Source of the DNA: Lentinula raphanica
Taxonomy: Eukaryota; Basidiomycota; Agaricomycetes; Agaricales; Omphalotaceae
Length of the DNA: 64,000 nucleotides
NCBI GenBank assembly: GCA_027919835.1
Contig: JANVFP010000027.1
Span: 558,001 to 622,000, forward strand
Reading direction: 5' to 3'
Under the pieces are notes generated by a model. It was not told where the DNA came from. It saw only the letters and a program-made list of their open reading frames with translations, and did not search any database. The position numbers and the translations under genes are program-made. Below, in pieces: positions 53,107-64,000 of this stretch (within the stretch, counting starts at the first letter, position 1; every line of letters starts with the position of its first letter).

Positions 53107-54516
53107 TCTGTCGCCATAGATGGCATGCCCATTGCCAGCTCAGCGAAATTTCGGATGGTCCATTGTACTCGGTCCACAGCGGTTTGGCAATATGTTCTAA
53201 AAACCTTGACCTGGTAACATTTCTTATGGGCAACCTTCTGTATACCTTCTTTCGTGGTCAATCATCGTTTCCGAAAAATTTTACTTGATATCTGCTCTTT
53301 CGAGCTGGGCCCAATGCTTACTACTCAGGATAGAGACGATGACGACAACATTAAGAAGGCTCCAGGTTTCAACTGCCTGAATTATTTGAGAGGAGTAGCG
53401 GAAGTGTATCGCGCGACACGCATTGCAGTGATTGTACGAGGCCAGCGAATAGACCACCGTCCAGAGTAAAATCATAAGAATATTCACTTGCCGACATTGA
53501 GCCAATTATCGGCCTTGATTCGGCTCCTCTACAAACTTCGTCGGCTTTGTCGGCATTATGTCAGCAATGCGCCTTGAACTTCGACCACACGGTCCACATC
53601 CTCCAAAGACTAAGCTCTTACTACAGGCAGCTACCAGTGCGGTCCAGGGAAGGTGAACCTGGGCTGAACTTTTCTAACTCGCTGCTTTCCATTAAGGTTT
53701 GACTTTCAATCAAGGACGAACACTTTGTCTAGAGTCACGACAAAGCTCACTGCCAGTTGCGGAAGGGCTGCCGTTTTGAATATCGAACTCAAATCGACTG
53801 TGTATGTTGACTTGTTTTGGGTCTTTTCCGTCTTCTCTGTATACGGTGACGTTTCTTGTTATACTCCCCGCATTTGATACTGCAGATGCTGTCGCTGTTA
53901 AGTATCGCTGGTATTTTTTAACTGGCAGACATGTTATGACACCAGACTTCTCACAGGCACCGACTTTCTCCTTCAAAGCCATAATGGATACGGTACTGGT
54001 CACTTCTAGTTCATTCTTGCCATTTCTGAATGAGATTTTCTAGTATCGGACGAGATAGCGGGTAATCATCTTATATGCTATAGATAATGTTCTCTTCTAT
54101 CTGTCCTTCATTATCGATGTTATAGGAGCAACTCAGCCTGTGGGTGTGATGCCTACGACTGTACACCTATGTCTGACCATCCCTAGCTTCGACTCTTGAC
54201 CTCTTCACTGCGACGGACTCACTCGCCATTTTTGCGTATCCCCGAGTAATGCGGATCGCGCATTGAGTAGCGCGTCAAGTAAGCCTCCCTTTCAGGAACT
54301 GGAACACTTCGAACATGGAATGTGGGAGTATCAACGAGGTTTATCGTGGCTGTCTATCAATAATCGACTCATACTCGTTTCGTGTGAGTTTATTGTGATC
54401 TCTCTGTAAGTCGCCTTTTTGATCGTTCTCGATCTGTCTCTCTATCTCTCAGCGCCTCCTTCACGTCAGCGGACTCGGGGACGAGGACATATCACGCAGT
54501 GGACCCACAGAGATCG
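53107..54516. other. Intergenic with traces of a fourth Hsp70-like unit
   Basis: No intact gene. Around 53545 (ggcattatgtcagcaa) and 53750-53800 (ccagttgcggaa, then aactcaaatcgactg) the sequence follows the upstream blocks of genes B and C. No ATPase coding sequence follows. Confidence 0.4.
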
Positions 54517-54998
54517 ATGGGGTATATAGTACTCGCACTCTGGGCGGTTATGTTCGTCTACTTTTTATCCTCTTCGTTTACGATGCCTGGTAAAACGCTT
54601 AAACTCATACCGACAGAATCATCACTCTTTTTCACGCCAAAACAAATTCAGCTAGAGCCTGGCTCATCTGTGATTTTGGGGCGTCAAGGTATTTACGCCA
54701 CATCGGAAGAGGCCTCACCTTCGAATGGATGGTTTTTAACTCCTGACGGAGTGTTCAGTTCAGTTAGTAAACAGCATGCGTCTGTGTGGGTTGATACTAG
54801 AGGGAGGGTGAGTCTCGTGTTACAATAGACTAAGTCGTAGCTCATATTATAGTCATCAAGGTGTTTATCCAGGATTTGAACTCATCGAACGGGACTTATA
54901 TCAACGGGTTGGGGTTAGCAGCTGGACAAGCGAAGCAACTGAAAACGGGTGAAATCCTGGTGAGATGGCGCGGCTGTAGGCTCCTCATGCACATCTGA
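54517..54998 (+). CDS. Short membrane-anchored FHA-domain protein, 142 aa
   Basis: Two exons (54517-54807 and 54861-54998) join in frame. Residues 2-22 (GYIVLALWAVMFVYFLSSSF) form one membrane segment. The rest is an FHA phosphothreonine-binding domain with the conserved residues Gly55-Arg56 (VILGRQ), Ser84 and His87 (SSVSKQHAS), and Asn107-Gly108 (LNSSNGTYING). FHA domains recognise phosphothreonine in partner proteins. No other domain is present, so this looks like a minimal membrane docking protein. The start at 54517 was chosen as the first ATG; a GTG-initiated extension was ignored. Confidence 0.75.
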
Positions 54999-55541
54999 CC
55001 TTCTCAAAGCGCCTAGGTACATCGTTACGCGTACAGCATGCGAACATGATGCCAGTGATTGCTACGATTTACATTGAGTAGTATTGCGATCGGGGGATAC
55101 AGGCATTGTTCATTATCGAGGCTTGTACTAGCCTTCAATGTGTAGACAATTTCTAGTTCTTGTCATATCAATTCAGTTCAAAGGATATCAGTCGAAGAGT
55201 TACTCTCTCTGGCTTCCGGCTGAGTCTCTTGTCTTCGCCGTAGGTATAGATGTCGGATTCTTCATCATCCTGGTCTTTGTCACATATCATTATTAGCGCC
55301 AGAACGCCATTCCATAATACGTCTTCCTTCAATCTACCCTTTATGACCGACATCAGAAAGTGCGCACATCTATTTTTACCATTTGCCAGTAAGATCTTCG
55401 CGCGCGCCTAAGACCTGAGGCCTGAGGGATGATCCTGGGTTGTAGTCACGCTGGTTGGTTATAGTATTAGCTTCAAGCTATGTGAGGCTCATCTTTTTTC
55501 TGGTGTAAAAATCAAGCAGGCCTAGTGATTAAACAGTGTTC
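54999..55541. other. Intergenic between convergent genes
   Basis: Nothing recognised. Confidence 0.4.
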
Positions 55542-58212
55542 TCAAAGAATATACCGAAAATTAGGCGCTCTATCTCCTAATTCCCGCAACTCCTTGACTG
55601 AAGGCTGCTTCTCCAAACCTTCAGCTACTCTTTCCATGAACTTGGCCCTCTTGAGATTGATTCTGCTGTACACAAAGACAGTGACAGGGAGAAGGATCAT
55701 TCCAATGCCAACAAACATCAATTCAATGCCATCTGAAATCACCATCTCTTGAGTTTCCGATGATGAAGAATGGAATGGAGCAAACTTACGGCCTAGAATA
55801 AAGCGGGGTTTGTCTTGGGTCCTGAAAATATTCGATGCTATAGCACCACTGAAGTTGCCTATACCGATATGTAGGGCCATTCCGACACCTCGTTTGTACT
55901 GGCCGCTTAGGTTATTGCCTAGCCTATCAATATGTTGTTGATGGTCAACGAGAGTGCAGTTGAAATACACCATCGGGGACTCACCAAGCAACGATGCCTG
56001 GAAATCCAGAGTAGCTGCCTGCGACAATCAAAAATGTACCGAAGTACTTGGCTCCGCTAGACACATTTGCAATGTTGATGGAAAATCCTATGACGCACAG
56101 AATCTGTGCAGCCAATATGAAGGGAGAGCGCATCATGATTTTGTCTGAATAGTATGCAAAGAAGCCTAGCACTAGAGCTATATTGAAAAAATGTTCGGCG
56201 TCAATTTCTTGAATATAGCGCAGAAGCGACCTACTTGCAAAAATATACGGAGGTACTGTAAGCAATTGGCTGATCGCAGTGGAGAATTCACCAAAGCTGT
56301 GGGACATTCAGCATTCGACGCATTATATATACAATGAGCACATACTCGCTGATAATGGTTCTGTAGTTTTGCAAGCTCAGAATGTAAAGCGTAGAGAGTA
56401 GTAGGTTGAACATACGGCAAGAACAGGGTGATGCCATACACTATGATAATAAAAATTCATCGAGAGGAGAAGAAAATGAGAGCTTGGAGTTTGCAATCGT
56501 GCAATCGGACTTACATGGACCAATGAGTGACATGTAGATCAGGATATGAATCCAGACCTGGTAGCGATAAGCAGCTAGACCGAAAAGGAGACTATCGAGC
56601 CATACCTGCCAGTCCGTGAAAGCCTGATAAACATACTTGACGTCGAATTTTCCTCTTCTCCTACGGACGAGTTGTCATATTCTACCAATGAGATATGAGA
56701 AAAGCAACAAGATCATCAAAAGATGAAATTGTTACTCTTCTTCCGAACTATAAACGCGCGTTCTTCCGGTGTCAAGAAGCTTGCTGTAACCGGAAAGTCG
56801 ACCAGAACTGATTTACACAATATTTAAATACCTTGATTGGTCCTCGGAAGCCTTCATTTAAACAACACTTGCCTAGAAATGCGACTAAACCAACCGTCAC
56901 GGTCAGAATGCCCTCGATGATCTGAAAGTATCGCGAGTCAGCCTCTTTTCATGCAGAGATTCGGACTGGCAACTGACAAAAATCCAGGACCATCCAAGTA
57001 GACCACGAGTGCCACTCATGAAGGAGATCGCAAATGCAAAAAGCCCAGAGAACGCTCCAGCTATAGTTGCCGCACCGAAAAAGAGGCCGATCCGACTTTG
57101 AAGAGCGTTGCGCGGGTACCATAATGAAAGGCTGCAATGTGCGTTTTGTGGTCAAGATTTGACACTGCGTAGAATGAAGAAGTACACTCACTAGTAAGCT
57201 ACACCTGGGAATAGTCCAGCCTCTGCTACCCCAAGGCATACACGTACACCAACTAATTGTGGGTATCTACAAACTGCGGGTCAGCGCTTGGGTGGATAAG
57301 CATCTGATCGATAGTCCATACGTCTTGACGAGTCCCATCAGAGTCCTGAGTGTAAGAGAACATGAACGACGATTCAAGACCGAATGTAAGAGGTTACATT
57401 TACATGATGATACCCCAAAGAACCTGCAGAATCGAACGATATGTCTAAACAAGCTTAAACAAGTCTATCTTGGACGAACGACTCACGGTGATTCCTGGAA
57501 GCCAACTTTGAGGAGGGACAATGAGATGCAGACTATTATTGCCAACATTGGAGAAGAGCTTACACCGAAGGGCGAAACTTTTTCAGTACCAAGCTAAGCT
57601 GCGAGTGAGATCCGATCCTCGAATTAAATTCAAGCTGCCAGTAGTAGCTTACTTGGCAGGGCATTCGAATATGCAGTAAGGCTTGACAGCCGCGTGAGTG
57701 CTCACTCACAGGCGGAGTTAATGGCAGCAGAATTGCTTACAATGAAATACATAGTCTGTGTCGCGCCAGTTAGCTCGAGCAGGTCGTGAAAGCAGCGCGA
57801 GTGCAAACTTTGCACTCACCAATGCGATGTTATACTGATTGCCCGTGAGGTTCAACTGAGTTTCGAGGCCTTGTAGTCTAGCATTTCCTGCGATCTCGTG
57901 CATCGATAAATAGCATCAGGATTCACTGGTGAAGACGATACCGATGTTTCCTGAGAGAGCAAAAGTTAGTTCGTACATCAAGGAAAGCATAGAAAATACG
58001 CACCGCGATCCATGAACGACATGAGGTACATCACGCAGAGTATTGGCATCAACCGGAGGTCAATCTTCCGCCAAAGCTTTCGTTCCTCTTCTTCCGAAAG
58101 GATAGGAGGAGGCGGTAGTTGAGATTCCCCACCGAAATCGTATTCACTTGCATCTTCAAGTTGTTCCTCTGAGGCCTTTTCACGCTGAAGCGAGGGAGTG
58201 AGTGAGCCGGTC
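55542..58212 (-). CDS. MFS transporter, Dal5-like anion:cation symporter family
   Basis: Plasma-membrane major facilitator. The ATG at 58212 opens an acidic cytosolic N-terminus (EEQLEDASEYDFGGESQLPP), then DLRLMPILCVMYLMSFMDRG and NIGNARLQGLETQLNLTGNQ, the typical first helix and loop of the allantoate/anion symporter (Dal5-type) group. Small exons follow, including LVLKKFRPS, WLPGIT and TLMGLVKT (57300-57620), then VGVRVCLGVAEAGLFPGVAY, the amphipathic WYPRNALQSRIGLFFGAATI and FMSGTRGLLGWSWIF. The C-terminus ends APNFRYIL at a TGA (55542-55544). The substrate cannot be told from sequence; relatives carry small carboxylates, vitamins or ureides. Confidence 0.75.
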
Positions 58213-59869
58213 ATGGTTAGGAACAAAGAGGGGCGCTTCTTACCCCACGTATTATATTCGTATAGATATGAGCAGGAAAACTAGGTCGATGAGGCAAGAG
58301 CAGAATTGAAATGTCATAGATAAGACGACAGCTGTGACCCCATGACTCTTGAGTTTGACGCCACGTACTGGATCAGGCAGAGAACGAAGACAAACGTTCG
58401 TATTGATTCATATATGTACTCTCTTCCCGTAAATCTTACATGCAATTGTAGTACGCCCTTTGACAATGGCAAGCTAGATCCGCAAACTGAGAGGGTGACC
58501 AGGGTGGAAGTCCGCAAAGACTTCACGGTGTACTATGCTCTATCGATAGTTAATGATAATAATCCTATGCAGTAAGACAATCTGCTGACACTTCGGGGGG
58601 AGCCAAGCATGATGGCGGTCTTGGAGGGTTAGTTGTGCATCCACGCAATTGGCAAATTGTACGGTTCAATGTGCCCTGATGTGCCCGGGTTATTCTGGAG
58701 GTAAGTAAAAGAGCATTCAATCTTAAGCAAGAATAGAAGACGTGACACAGTCACTGGTTGACGTGTACTGAAGATGGGATAGCGAGGGATAGCGAGGGAT
58801 AGCGACTCTTGGAAGGAGTATCACAGGAACTGCACAAAAGGCATGAAACGCGAATGGCGGATTTTAATGATTATATCTGGGAGGACAACGAGTACAGAGA
58901 TAGTGTGAGGCGCATCTGGTACATGTACTTGATGTAAGTGAAAATGAACAATCTCAGAAAGAGCTGGGAAACGTACTTGGACCAGCTCAACAGAATATCG
59001 AATCGATCGTTGCTTCTCCAGCTCAACCATTCGAAATCGGGGATCCATCACTTCGGGCATAAAGCCTTAGCCATCACTATCATCGTCCCTTCTCCGAGAT
59101 TGGCGTCAACAAGAGGGCTTAATTTTCTGGTGGGCATCGTCACAACATAACGTTGTAGTTGTTCCTTGACTGGTCGATTTCATTCTCCAATCACTACCAC
59201 TTGCGTTGAGCGTCCATGATAGAACTTGAAGCTTGAACGCTGACAGCTGAAGTTAGTACCGGTGCAGCAGAGAGAGAAGATTCTTTCTTCACCGTCCTCC
59301 GCATCTCTAGTTTCCTTTGAATTTCCAGCCAGACCAATACCGTTGCCTCATGAAGTGCGCTTTCGGATTGTGGAATCCATCGTCTTCTTGTTCGTTGAGT
59401 GCGTTGAGGTCGAAGCAACTGTTAGTTCGATGTTGTCAGTAGTATCAGGGCCATGAGTTTGCCTACTTGATGTCCGTTAATGTCCATTGAAAGATGCTTG
59501 AGACGTCGAGGCTGAGGTGGTTGAGGAAGAATTTCAAGAAGCGTTCAAGCAACGTAAATGAGCTGACTAATAGTGATTGTGTAAACCGAGCTGGTTCGCT
59601 GGATCAACAAACTGAGCTCATCTTCTTCTCACTCTCGCATTGTACTGTAAAACTTTTCCACCAATTGCAAGTAAGACCAGATAGATCATCACCTTGTACG
59701 ACGTTGATGTGTTTTGCAATGTCGACAACGAGATTTCCACCAGCGGGCTTGCGAAGAAGAGACGGTATGATAAAGAAATTTGTACAACGGATACCTATGA
59801 ACTAGCAGGAGAAGACCAGCCACTGCACTGTAGTCCTTTGGTATTAGCAACGACGAATGAGGATTGATA
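58213..59869. other. Long intergenic stretch, possibly a decayed gene
   Basis: Only short frames on both strands. A tandem run of ggatagcgag (three units, about 58776-58806) is present. Nothing could be assigned to a family. Confidence 0.35.
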
Positions 59870-61705
59870 TCAAATCAAGACATCCGTCCCAAAAACACAC
59901 TCCATATCCGACAACTTCGACACATTCGGCGGCTCAACCAGCCCCGTCTCTGGCGAATCCGGGCCAAACTCCCACACAGAAGGACACCTTGCGCCGTTCA
60001 ACCGTAACTTCAACCCCCTCCCCTTCTTCAACTCACTCAATACCCCGAGTTCATCCGCCGTAAACGCGGGGCGCCTGCGAAAGAGAATATCACACGATCT
60101 CAACCGCGGGACATAGTCCGAGTCCGAACGAGTCTTGATGAAGGCAGTCAATGTCTTCGTGGTGAACACGCTTGCGTACCTGTACGCGTATGGGGACATC
60201 AGCCGGCTGAGGACGCGGATGTTTTGGAGGTTGGGCCACCATGGAGTAGGAGGAGGAGAGGATGGATCGGTAGAGGAGGAGGAAAAGGGTGTGAGTCTGA
60301 GGAGGTACGATTCCTGAAGAGGATCAGCGTGAAGTTGCGGTCCTGCCGAGACATCATCGAGATCTGTCAACTGGAAATTGACCAGCCTAGGTGTTTTGGA
60401 GATGCATTCAGCCATCATCTCCGGTGTCATTGGCATCGCCAGCTCTAGCGTCTCAAGGGACTGTAGCGGCAGACCAATAAACGGCAACCGGGATAACAGG
60501 ATATGATGGCATAGGAATTTGAGGGAAAGCAGTGTGGTACATTGAATGCAGTCGAAAATAGATGATATTTCGGACTCAAAAGCCGAAATGATATCGGGTC
60601 TGTGCATTGTCGTAGAGATCTGTGTGAAGAGACGTAGGAAGGTGAGTTTCAGCTCGGTAAGCTGGCTCAGTTTGATCAGACGGAGTTCACGAAAGACGTG
60701 GGGAGTGGAGAGACCGACGGAAAGAGTGACTGATTGTAGTTTTGGCGAGGAGGATAGGATGGAGATCACTTGGTCGGGATCTAAGGTAGCCAGGATCTCG
60801 ATTTTGGTTATGTTCTCCCAGTTACATGGGAGTGAGCTGTATTGTTCGCCGGGAATCGTGAATTTGTATATCTGTAGGTGTTTCAACGAGGGAATTCGAG
60901 AGAGGAGAGTGGAAATGTTTGAATGATGCAACTCTTCAACGTCTGGGGCAAGAGACCGTATCCTTCCTCGATGAAGATCGTCATCTCGTAATTGTAACGA
61001 TCTGAGAAGCGGAAATTCCGGAGGAGCAGAGCTGCAAAATGCAGCCAAATCTGTGGAGGATAGAGAGAGATAGAGGTCTCGGAAACGATGGCTAAAGAGC
61101 ATCAGCGTATCAATCATACGCTCCATATTCTCAGCGGGGCAGCATCGAATACTCGCTTCAGAAGCGAGTGTGGTGCTCCCATGGAAGGAAATGGATAACG
61201 GAAGTGAACCAGACCGGTCAAGCCATTGTCTAATCCCATTCATCCGTCTCAAACAGATATCCTCACCCAGATGTGGAGGAAGGTAGACGTGTAACGAGCT
61301 CCATAGCGCAGGCGTGTTCAAAGCTGTACGCCTCCATGCACGACAGACGGTAGTCAGCAGCAATGGCGCCTCATACATATTTCTGACGGCATAAGGAGGA
61401 TCGACTGGAAGGCACCATTTAAATATTTCGGATAGAGTTTCGGAAGGAAGCTGTCGAACGGGCGACATCAGTGCCTTATGGGCCTCCATATACCTTTCGA
61501 CCTGGTGTTTTTCGTGCAAGAGGTTGTCTAGGGTGGCTTTGAAATGGTGTATTTGAGAGTCGAGTCTGCGAAGCTCGTCCTGAAGAGGAATAAGCAAACT
61601 TTGGAGCTGATTGAGCTCTGATAGAGTAGGAACATGATTTGTTCCGATCATAGAAGCGAAAGGTGAGTGGGAAGGATTCCATTGGCTGGTAGACGTCGAA
61701 AACAT
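59870..61705 (-). CDS. F-box protein, Agaricomycete type
   Basis: Single exon of about 611 codons from the ATG at 61705 (MFSTSTSQWNPSHSPF). A coiled coil (LQDELRRLDSQIHHFKATLD, then HEKHQVERYMEAHK) leads directly into an F-box-like segment (VRQLPSETLSEIFKWCLP), then APLLLTTVCRAWRRTALNTP and ALWSSLHVYLPP. The remainder consists of irregular leucine-rich stretches. F-box proteins link substrates to SCF ubiquitin ligases; this coiled-coil plus F-box layout is highly expanded in mushrooms. The frame is open upstream to 61912 and includes another ATG at 61897, so the start is a choice based on the family pattern. Confidence 0.8.
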   Translation of the reverse strand: MFSTSTSQWNPSHSPFASMIGTNHVPTLSELNQLQSLLIPLQDELRRLDSQIHHFKATLDNLLHEKHQVERYMEAHKALMSPVRQLPSETLSEIFKWCLPVDPPYAVRNMYEAPLLLTTVCRAWRRTALNTPALWSSLHVYLPPHLGEDICLRRMNGIRQWLDRSGSLPLSISFHGSTTLASEASIRCCPAENMERMIDTLMLFSHRFRDLYLSLSSTDLAAFCSSAPPEFPLLRSLQLRDDDLHRGRIRSLAPDVEELHHSNISTLLSRIPSLKHLQIYKFTIPGEQYSSLPCNWENITKIEILATLDPDQVISILSSSPKLQSVTLSVGLSTPHVFRELRLIKLSQLTELKLTFLRLFTQISTTMHRPDIISAFESEISSIFDCIQCTTLLSLKFLCHHILLSRLPFIGLPLQSLETLELAMPMTPEMMAECISKTPRLVNFQLTDLDDVSAGPQLHADPLQESYLLRLTPFSSSSTDPSSPPPTPWWPNLQNIRVLSRLMSPYAYRYASVFTTKTLTAFIKTRSDSDYVPRLRSCDILFRRRPAFTADELGVLSELKKGRGLKLRLNGARCPSVWEFGPDSPETGLVEPPNVSKLSDMECVFGTDVLI

Positions 61706-61976
61706 GTTCTGGTGTGTTAAAGAATGAAGGATTGGTAATTTATAAGAGCAGAGCTTGGAAAGAGCAGAGTTGAGGCTAAGTGAAGCATTATTATATGCGT
61801 TTGTAGATGAGAGTTGAAAAGAAAGAGTTGCGGCTCGGCTGTCTGTGTACTCTGGTCCGTAAGCGTAGCTTGTTTCTTTTCCTCCATTTACTCTCATTTC
61901 ACCAGTGCTCAATTCATTCCTCCATACTCTGACAAGGATATCATTGATATATTAAACCTTCGGACGTGTTTGGAAG
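61706..61976. promoter_or_regulatory. Shared promoter between F-box and RhoGAP genes
   Basis: About 270 bp between divergent starts. No specific sites identified. Confidence 0.4.
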
Positions 61977-64000
61977 ATGCCAACAACGCCTGCAGTACAG
62001 CCTGATTTCCACCAGCTGTCTGAACTCGGTCGTAACACTTTCCGCCCATTCATAGCCAAAGGTATGTCGTAGTTGGAACTGTCCAATATTGCGGAACACT
62101 GGCTATATTTCTCGTTAAACTTAACGACTAATTGCTACCGTTACTCAAAACAGGAGTACCCGATTTTCATGGAAGGACATTGCATTGGCAGCATACACTC
62201 GATCGATCGTTGGGTTGAAGGAAAAGAGGCTCGCGAGTTTACGTGGAAACTCCAGAGTACACGTTGACCTCAGACTTCCAACATCTCTATGGTTTCAAAC
62301 CGTCCGTTCATTAAACAACAAGATCAAGATGATAGCAGAAGCCCATCTCCTTACACAAAACTTCCTACTCCAGCGAGTCGCGCAAGGCGTTCCAGCGCTC
62401 TAGATCCAAAGCCTCCAAGGAATTCAGAACTCGGCTCGAATAATAAGTTTCTCCAACCTCATCATGCTGATCACGCCAGAAATCGCTCTGTATCCCTGCC
62501 AGAATCTGCGCCCGAGAAGATCCCGCTCTCGCCCAGCGCTGGTCGTACACCGAGACCTAGTTCGATATACACGCCTTCGCGATTGCCTCGCCCAAGTGAT
62601 ATTTCTACCGCACGAAGCCACCATCGTCAATCTGCATCGCTCGATATATCTCAGCGGTCGGCGTCTCCGTCGAAGCTCAAAACGCCAACCAAGTACAAGA
62701 AATCTATTCCTGATACTCCTAGACGGTCATCTGTCAATATCACATCTACTCCTCGACCGACAGCCAAACCACAACCACATCCACATCCACCACTCCATAT
62801 CGACGTCCCAGTACCTTCCGTCCCAAAATCAACCTCTCAACCCATCTTGCCAATCCCAGAACCTCGGAGATTTACTAAACGCGACCCGCGGCGGATATTA
62901 GAGTGTTTGAGATCGTTGATCGATGGGGACGAGGTTGGTAATATGATGGAATTACTACCGCTGGATGTGATGTCAGCAATACATGAGCGAGAGCTCATGG
63001 AGGACGCGACAAGGTTTCAACGGACCAAGTCTACGAAGGAGATAACCGCCGGGAGTGACATTTGTGTTTCTACATTGGGTACGGTCTTTTCTTGCCCGGT
63101 GTGTGATTTCTAGTTTATTGACTCTATCGGTTTGTAGGTGCATTTGGTTATCCTCTTCGTCAGATTGCATTGTATGCCTCGACGAAAGCGGTTCTAGGCG
63201 GTTTTGAGCATAATATACCTATCGTAGTGTTTGCGTGTGTCGAAGAGCTATATCGTTCCGGTGAGTGGGTCTTTTTCTATATTTTGAGGTCTATATTCAT
63301 CCTCATCAAGGAATATCGACTCCATCTAATCCAACGCCCACGTCTCCTTCTCCAAACAAATTCACCCAAAGGACCCTGTCCTCTTCACCTCCAGATCTTT
63401 CAAAACTCGCACAACCACGCGTCCAAGCATTATCCGCCATATTCGACTCGCCTTCACACAAATTTGGCTTACACGCCTCTCTCGTAGACGAAGCATCTGA
63501 CGATGTTTATGCGCTTCTCACTTTATTCCTCTCTCGTCTTCCCGAGCCAGTCGTCGCTCCTATCGAAATCCTTCATGGCCTCCGAAACGCATTCTGGACA
63601 TGGTGCGTTAAACCGTCCACAGTCGGTGCAGCCAGTCAGATCTCCACCCGGATCCGGATCGCCCAGATGCTCTTGGGCTTACTTCCTACTCCCAACCTCT
63701 CCTTATTCGTCTATCTTATGGCATTCTCATGCCAAGTCTTAGAAGTCCGGATGAAGAAACAACGACAGGCATCTGCAGCGAGAGATTCGTTGATCTGTGG
63801 ATCTGAGGGATTGTCGTCGCTGGAGGCGCAGATGTTGGCTTTTGAGACGGAATTAGAAGGGAAGAATGAGAGGGAGAAGGAGAAGAAGAAGCTGGGAAGA
63901 GCTTGGGGTGGGTGGTTGTTTGGGAAAGACGAAGGAAAAGATGTAGGAGGTCCTGTGGAGTTGTCCTCGGGTAGTTCGGAGGAGGAGAAAGATAGTCGGT
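61977..64000 (+). CDS. RhoGAP-domain protein (3' end beyond window)
   Basis: Probable start ATG 61977 (MPTTPAVQPDFHQLSELGRN), first donor at 62062; the next one or two exons (62100-62290) could not be resolved. From 62274/62289 to 63078 the frame encodes a Ser/Pro/Arg-rich region. Exon 63138-63260 gives GAFGYPLRQIALYASTKAVL and IPIVVFACVEELYRSG, and the exon from 63311 stays open to the window end with LLTLFLSRLPEPVVAPIEIL and RIAQMLLGLLPTPNLSLFVY. These are the expected RhoGAP helices. The loop that should carry the arginine finger (GIFRxSG) reads SGISTPSNPTPTSPSPN instead. The C-terminal part is Lys/Glu-rich. Confidence 0.6.

Noticed and set aside
57259..57597. Plus-strand frame of 112 codons
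   Set aside because: The minus strand here holds three small exons of the MFS transporter with proper splice signals.
58821..59805. Several short frames as exons of a gene
   Set aside because: Frames do not join through plausible introns and match no family.

Overview
The window looks like nuclear DNA of a mushroom-forming basidiomycete (Agaricomycetes). Genes are dense and cut by many 50-60 bp introns with GT..AG ends. The gene families fit that group: GH5 exo-beta-1,3-glucanases, a CE16 esterase, an Agaricomycete-type F-box protein, expanded Hsp70-like ATPases, a multi-pass hybrid histidine kinase, and a Ty3/Gypsy chromovirus. There are no bacterial-type operons. Exon borders were read by eye.

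Layout. 1-5.9 kb: two GH5 exo-beta-1,3-glucanase genes head to head; the left one runs off the window. 6.4-7.7 kb: an unrecognised acidic protein with an internal repeat. 8.5-9.5 kb: truncated copy of a four-helix-bundle (MLKL N-terminal-like) gene. 10.9-18.9 kb: gene for a predicted secreted protein, split in an exon by an apparently intact 6,729-bp chromovirus with 660-bp LTRs that I could not tell apart. 19.6-27.3 kb: patchwork of an inverted duplication, a Helitron fragment, a palindromic MITE-like element, the full-length four-helix-bundle gene, a GH5 relic and an intact CE16 esterase gene. 27.7-32.6 kb: two successive blocks, each a GH5 relic followed by a small secreted-protein gene; the first gene has an in-frame stop, the second is intact. 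32.9-36.8 kb: hybrid histidine kinase. 37.4-39.2 kb: Old Yellow Enzyme. 39.8-41.4 kb: SDR-like membrane protein. 41.9-43.3 kb: coiled-coil protein. 43.8-53.1 kb: three tandem Hsp70-like ATPase genes, with traces of a fourth unit. 54.5-55.0 kb: 142-aa membrane protein with an FHA domain. 55.5-58.2 kb: MFS transporter. 59.9-61.7 kb: F-box protein. 62-64 kb: RhoGAP-domain protein, cut by the window end.

Function. The left half carries secreted or cell-wall functions (glucanases, CE16 esterase, small secreted proteins) in a zone reshaped by duplication and transposons. The right half is mostly ordinary single-copy genes plus one tandem Hsp70-like array. The strongest observations are: a likely self-priming mechanism for the chromovirus, since ten bases at the predicted 5' end of its RNA are complementary to the site just after the 5' LTR; a recent gene knockout with a clean 5-bp target duplication; a MITE with an apparent empty site in a paralogous segment; the minimal FHA membrane protein; paired ACGCGT promoter sites at equal spacing in two of the three Hsp70-like genes; and a RhoGAP domain with no visible arginine finger.
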